From: Primulina eburnea
Taxonomy: Eukaryota; Streptophyta; Magnoliopsida; Lamiales; Gesneriaceae
Direction of reading: 5' to 3'
DNA: 64,000 bases
NCBI RefSeq assembly: GCF_022965805.1
Contig: NC_133102.1
Coordinates: forward strand, 2,674,885-2,738,884
The notes beneath the pieces are model-generated. The model was not told where the DNA came from and did no database searches. It saw only the letters and a program-made list of their open reading frames with translations. Every line of letters begins with the position of its first letter. Position 1 is the first letter of the stretch. Position numbers and translations under genes: made by a program. Below, in pieces: positions 60,386 through 64,000 of the stretch.

Positions 60386-61810
60386 TTAAGTACAAAACAG
60401 AAATATGACAACAGATCCCACAGATCCAATCTTCCCCGAATGTATTAAATGCACACTCCGTATATTGTATTTTTTGGCAAAAAAAAACAGAGATGCTAAC
60501 AAAGGAAAATACAATCTTTTGTGGAAATCTCAAAAGCCCAGATCTACGAGTCTAATGATTGAGTGCAATATCTTCTTCCCACCAAGAAAAATCCAACCTT
60601 TGGCAGAAATCAAAATTGCCCACTTTCAAAAACTCATATTTCCTCGATTATAAGTCCCTTCAGAATCTTCGAATCTTCTCCTTCTGAGTAATTTATAAAA
60701 AAAATGATTTGAAGGAAACCGTAAGAGTGATCGATAATGTTCGATTCAAAAGAACCCAACAAGAACCATTTCCTTGAGAAGAGGTTCTTTTCTTCTTCTC
60801 TCTCTTTTTCTGGTTTTTGGGAGGAGAGAGAAATGAGGATCGCCGTTGGTTTTGAAATAGGATGTAAATCCAACGGATACTATCATATGTTTCACCTTTT
60901 TTTTAGAGAGTAGTCAGTCCTTTATTCGTTGAGATTTGAGTAAAAGAAAATTGGGGGATCACTCATTATGTTGTCTCTTTGATTAACAATGTTTGTTGTG
61001 ATTTTGTAGAAAAAGAAAAGTTTCATTTGTCCTAAAAAAGTTGTTTGCCTAAAAAACTACGCTATTTTATAAGTCAATATCTTTAAAATATATTTCAAAT
61101 CTGATTCGATCTAAAAAAAAATATTATTTTTAAAATTAAAATATTATTTTTTATTTTAAATATAAATCAAATCAATCTATATTGACAAGTATACTTTTGT
61201 GATTCAGTGAAACGGTTTGTCCACCAATATTTTCCATTTCTTTTCTCATTTCCGGTATATGTATTTGTGGATAAGATAACATTCGCGACAAAAAGTGAGG
61301 GGCAATATATTATATGTGGAAATTAATTTTTTCTCTCTAAAAATCGAATGCTTTATTTCCTTTTTCATGCATAAGATATATTAAATAAATTTTATAAACT
61401 GATATAAACTGTGAATCAACAAAATGATAGCAGGGACCACTTTGGTTGACCCGTAAAAAAACTCATATTGTTCCAATAACTTGTAATAGAATCAATTCGC
61501 ATACGGTATAATATGTTTTAATTTTCAAAATAATAACTTTTTCAAACAATAGATTTTTATAAACGCTAATATAAAACAAGTTTTTATTGTCCCTTTTTTT
61601 AATATAAAAAATAAAATTTATAGATCAGAGATATTATATACAAACTATTGTGGGCCTACAAAATTCATTTTTATTGTCTATATAAATACTTACATGGTCA
61701 TTTGGTGCACCTAATGTGCGAAAGATACGCGGCCACAGAAGTTGAGAGCGATAAATATGACCATATTATATAACCATTAGCTACATTCTTTACACAGTTC
61801 CCAGCCTTTT
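60386..61810. other. SINAT leader/promoter and spacer
   Basis: 60386-60870 is probably the SINAT 5' leader and promoter (C/T-rich on the minus strand). 60890-61800 is AT-rich. A degenerate relative of the 160-bp family may lie near 61080-61220. No gene is seen. Confidence 0.45.
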
Positions 61811-64000
61811 TCAACCAACTGTCTCAGCTGCAGCACCTTTAGGTGAGTTCGACGGAACCGAACTGTAAAAAGGTAGTCAAAAACAGTATCAAGATGAGCG
61901 AAAACAGGGGCCAACGCACATCAATCTATTCATTGTCGCGTATTCATGGAAGAAATTTTTAAGAAATCTTACTCGAGTTTAGACAAAAGTTTTCTTGCTT
62001 CCTCAGTTGCAGCACTTGCAGCATATATGGCCAACTTTTTCACCTGTTAAAAAGTCAGAAGTTGATCACATATATAAAAGAAAAGATTCGTAATATTTCC
62101 CTCGAAGAAAGACTTTAGAGGGCACTACCTCTAGAATATCTTGCTTGGATCTGTGAGATTTTGGAAGTAGCCGAAATTCTTGAGTCAAACGCATGCATTC
62201 TTGGATATTCTCAGGGGATACAAAGTCCAAAGCGACTTTCATGGAGGACTGATAAATATATAAATAATAAGATTTCAGTAAAGAGTACATTAGCCATCAA
62301 AGCAACATAGGAACAAGGGTTTACAATCTGAACCGAGAATAAACTTACAGGTATAGAATTTGAAATGGAGAAATCAAACTCAAGCGATTAAAAGTTATAA
62401 AAGTGCAGAACATAGAGTTCAACATATTCATCACTCATAATCCTCTAAGAAAATTCTGTATGAGATACACCTGTCTATTCCTCACTTGGTGGGGACACCC
62501 TGCAGGAATGAATATAGCCTCACCGAGATATTGCTCGAATGTCCATGGTTCAATATCTGAAAATGATGTAAAAATCATATTAGAACTGCTTGGTTTGAAC
62601 TTAAATTAAATCAGTCTCACAAAGAAAAACTTACTGAACTCCAATTTCAACTGTTTTTTGTGCCTTTCATCCAGGAAAAAGGCCTGGTCATGGATAGGAT
62701 GTGCAACCTAAAATCAAAAGCAATAGGCCAAGTGAAATATGAGATTTCAGAATACGCAAGAAATTTCCAAGATAAAGTACTTACGGAGGCCACAGGAGAA
62801 TGATCAAGATCAAAAAATTCTTGCTGATGTTTAAGCAAGTATTCGATTATTTTGGGCACATCCTGCCGACGAAAGATGTCCCAAACAGCACCACCTCTAG
62901 CTATTTCAGGACGGTTCATCCCATTTGGAGTAGAATCCATCACAGAAGACTCGATTCGATCTTTATTATTGGCATCGCATTTGTTATTCAAGCAATCGAG
63001 ATGCTGTACTTGATGAGTATCAATATAGCTGAGTGAATCAAGACGATCATCTAAAGTGCTATTCAGACCACAGGCTTTATTTAATTCATGTGTATTATTT
63101 TCCCTTTTCTCAGAATTCAGAAACTGAGATGGAGAGTGAGTATCAAAGGTAGCATTTTCACAAATCTGGTGTGACAGAATAGCAACTTCAGTGGGTTGCA
63201 TATCAGTGTTGATGGCTGGTGTGCCTTGCCAAAATGTCTTTAAATTATTTTCAAGTTCTGTCCTCAACTTAGCAATCCTTTGGCTCTGAAACGAGGTATA
63301 TTTCACTTCAGCTGTGTGTGTCAATATATTTACCTGAACAAATCCACATATTCGTCATGACATAAAGATAAGTTTACTATAAAATCAGTAAAATATAACT
63401 ATAATATAGCATAATCGTAAAACCTGGCAAATATCATGACTAAAATTCAAGCCAACTCATCAGAAAGCACCAAGGTCTGTTTCGTAACTTATAGAACGAT
63501 CAGAAATATCTAAAGATCTTGAAGCAGTTTTGCAATGCAAGCAATTCAATTGTCCCACAGAAAACTTGATGAACATGTTATCTAAAAAGATAAGATCTGT
63601 AGTGAAACTAACTTAAGAAACAAAGGTGTTTTGGACTCCAAATTTGGAAAATGTTCAAAAAAAAGGGATTTAAAGATGCAGATGAAAATTGAAAAGAATA
63701 AGTGCAGACGACGACGTTAATGAAGATTCTATAATTGATTTCACTTTTAAAAGTAAGGCCCGATGGATGCTAGACTAAGTGTCATCTTGTCCATATTCAA
63801 GAAATTAGCTCTCGGTGAATGATCTTAAAATCAGTAATTGCATAGCATAGATAAGCTAAGGAAAGAAACAACCACAAAAATACTGAGAATGCAGGTCCCA
63901 AAAATAAAAAGGTGCATCAACCAACCACAAAACATGAATAGTAGCAGACTTTTCACAACAGCATACCGCATCAGAAATGTCACAGTGCAATTTTGCAACA
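61811..64000 (-). CDS. JMJ25-like histone H3K9 demethylase, C-terminal part (cut by window end)
   Basis: JmjC-domain demethylase of the JHDM2 group, acting on H3K9 methylation in the nucleus with Fe(II) and 2-oxoglutarate. Exons seen are 64000-63967 (partial), 63333-62785, 62707-62635, 62556-62471, 62248-62129, 62043-61973 and 61862-61811, giving 327 residues in one frame. The iron ligands are visible: H and D in KLHCDISDA at the window edge, and the distal H in [10 protein letters not shown]. Between them lies the plant-typical long insert (about 150 residues, poorly conserved) before [20 protein letters not shown] and [19 protein letters not shown]. The end is [21 protein letters not shown], then [20 protein letters not shown]. 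If the last intron is not spliced, TAA at 61971-61969 ends the protein 16 residues earlier. Confidence 0.9.

Noticed and set aside
62800..63036. 78-codon plus-strand open frame over the JMJ25 insert exon
   Set aside because: Antisense to a well-supported exon and without family resemblance.

Overview
This is nuclear DNA from a flowering plant. The genes are split by many short GT-AG introns, the intergenic DNA is AT-rich, and the protein families are plant-specific or plant-typical (RTNLB reticulon, plastid pyruvate kinase, ATL RING-H2, type I pectin methylesterase, SINAT ligase, PPR). A eudicot is clear. A Lamiales-like asterid is my inference from the overall look of genes and repeats and was not tested.

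Layout. 2.3-4.6 kb (+): an RTNLB reticulon in five exons. 6.4-8.1 kb (-): an F-box protein in four exons. 11.2-16.6 kb (+): a dead plastid pyruvate kinase whose intron holds a 1.9 kb Helitron. 17.3-19.2 kb (-): a protein with ten tandem Cys/His units and EAR-like motifs, with an apparent frameshift near its C-terminus. 21.8-22.7 kb (-): a decayed gene of a family I could not name. 23.4-26.6 kb (+): a GT31 galactosyltransferase in twelve exons. 27.2-28.5 kb: a fold-back Mutator-like element with a 9-bp target duplication. 29.9-30.1 kb (+): an orphan last exon of a mitochondrial carrier. 31.2-35.2 kb (+): a PTB3-type RNA-binding protein in ten exons. 35.5-38.4 kb (-): a decayed PPR gene resembling EMB2261. 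41.7-44.7 kb (-): an ATL21/22-like RING-H2 receptor-type ligase in two exons. 49.7-50.4 kb (+): a dead alpha/beta-hydrolase lipase. 51.6-54.4 kb (-): a pectinesterase with inhibitor domain in three exons. 58.2-60.4 kb (-): a SINAT E3 ligase in three exons. 61.8-64.0 kb (-): the 3' part of a JMJ25-like histone demethylase, cut by the window edge.

The genes do not form a pathway; this is an ordinary plant gene neighbourhood. For the reticulon, F-box, galactosyltransferase, PTB3, ATL, pectinesterase and SINAT genes I rebuilt the exon chain by hand. In each the exon lengths sum to a multiple of three and give an unbroken protein of expected length. Five dead or fragmentary genes lie between live ones, which fits loss of duplicate copies after a whole-genome duplication (inference). 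Mobile DNA is abundant: about eight copies of one 160-bp inverted-repeat family, a Tourist-like MITE, a CACTA terminus, SINE-like relics, the Helitron and the fold-back element. I found no clearly new biological system. The best leads are the two structured transposons, the Cys/His array protein and the unnamed decayed gene.
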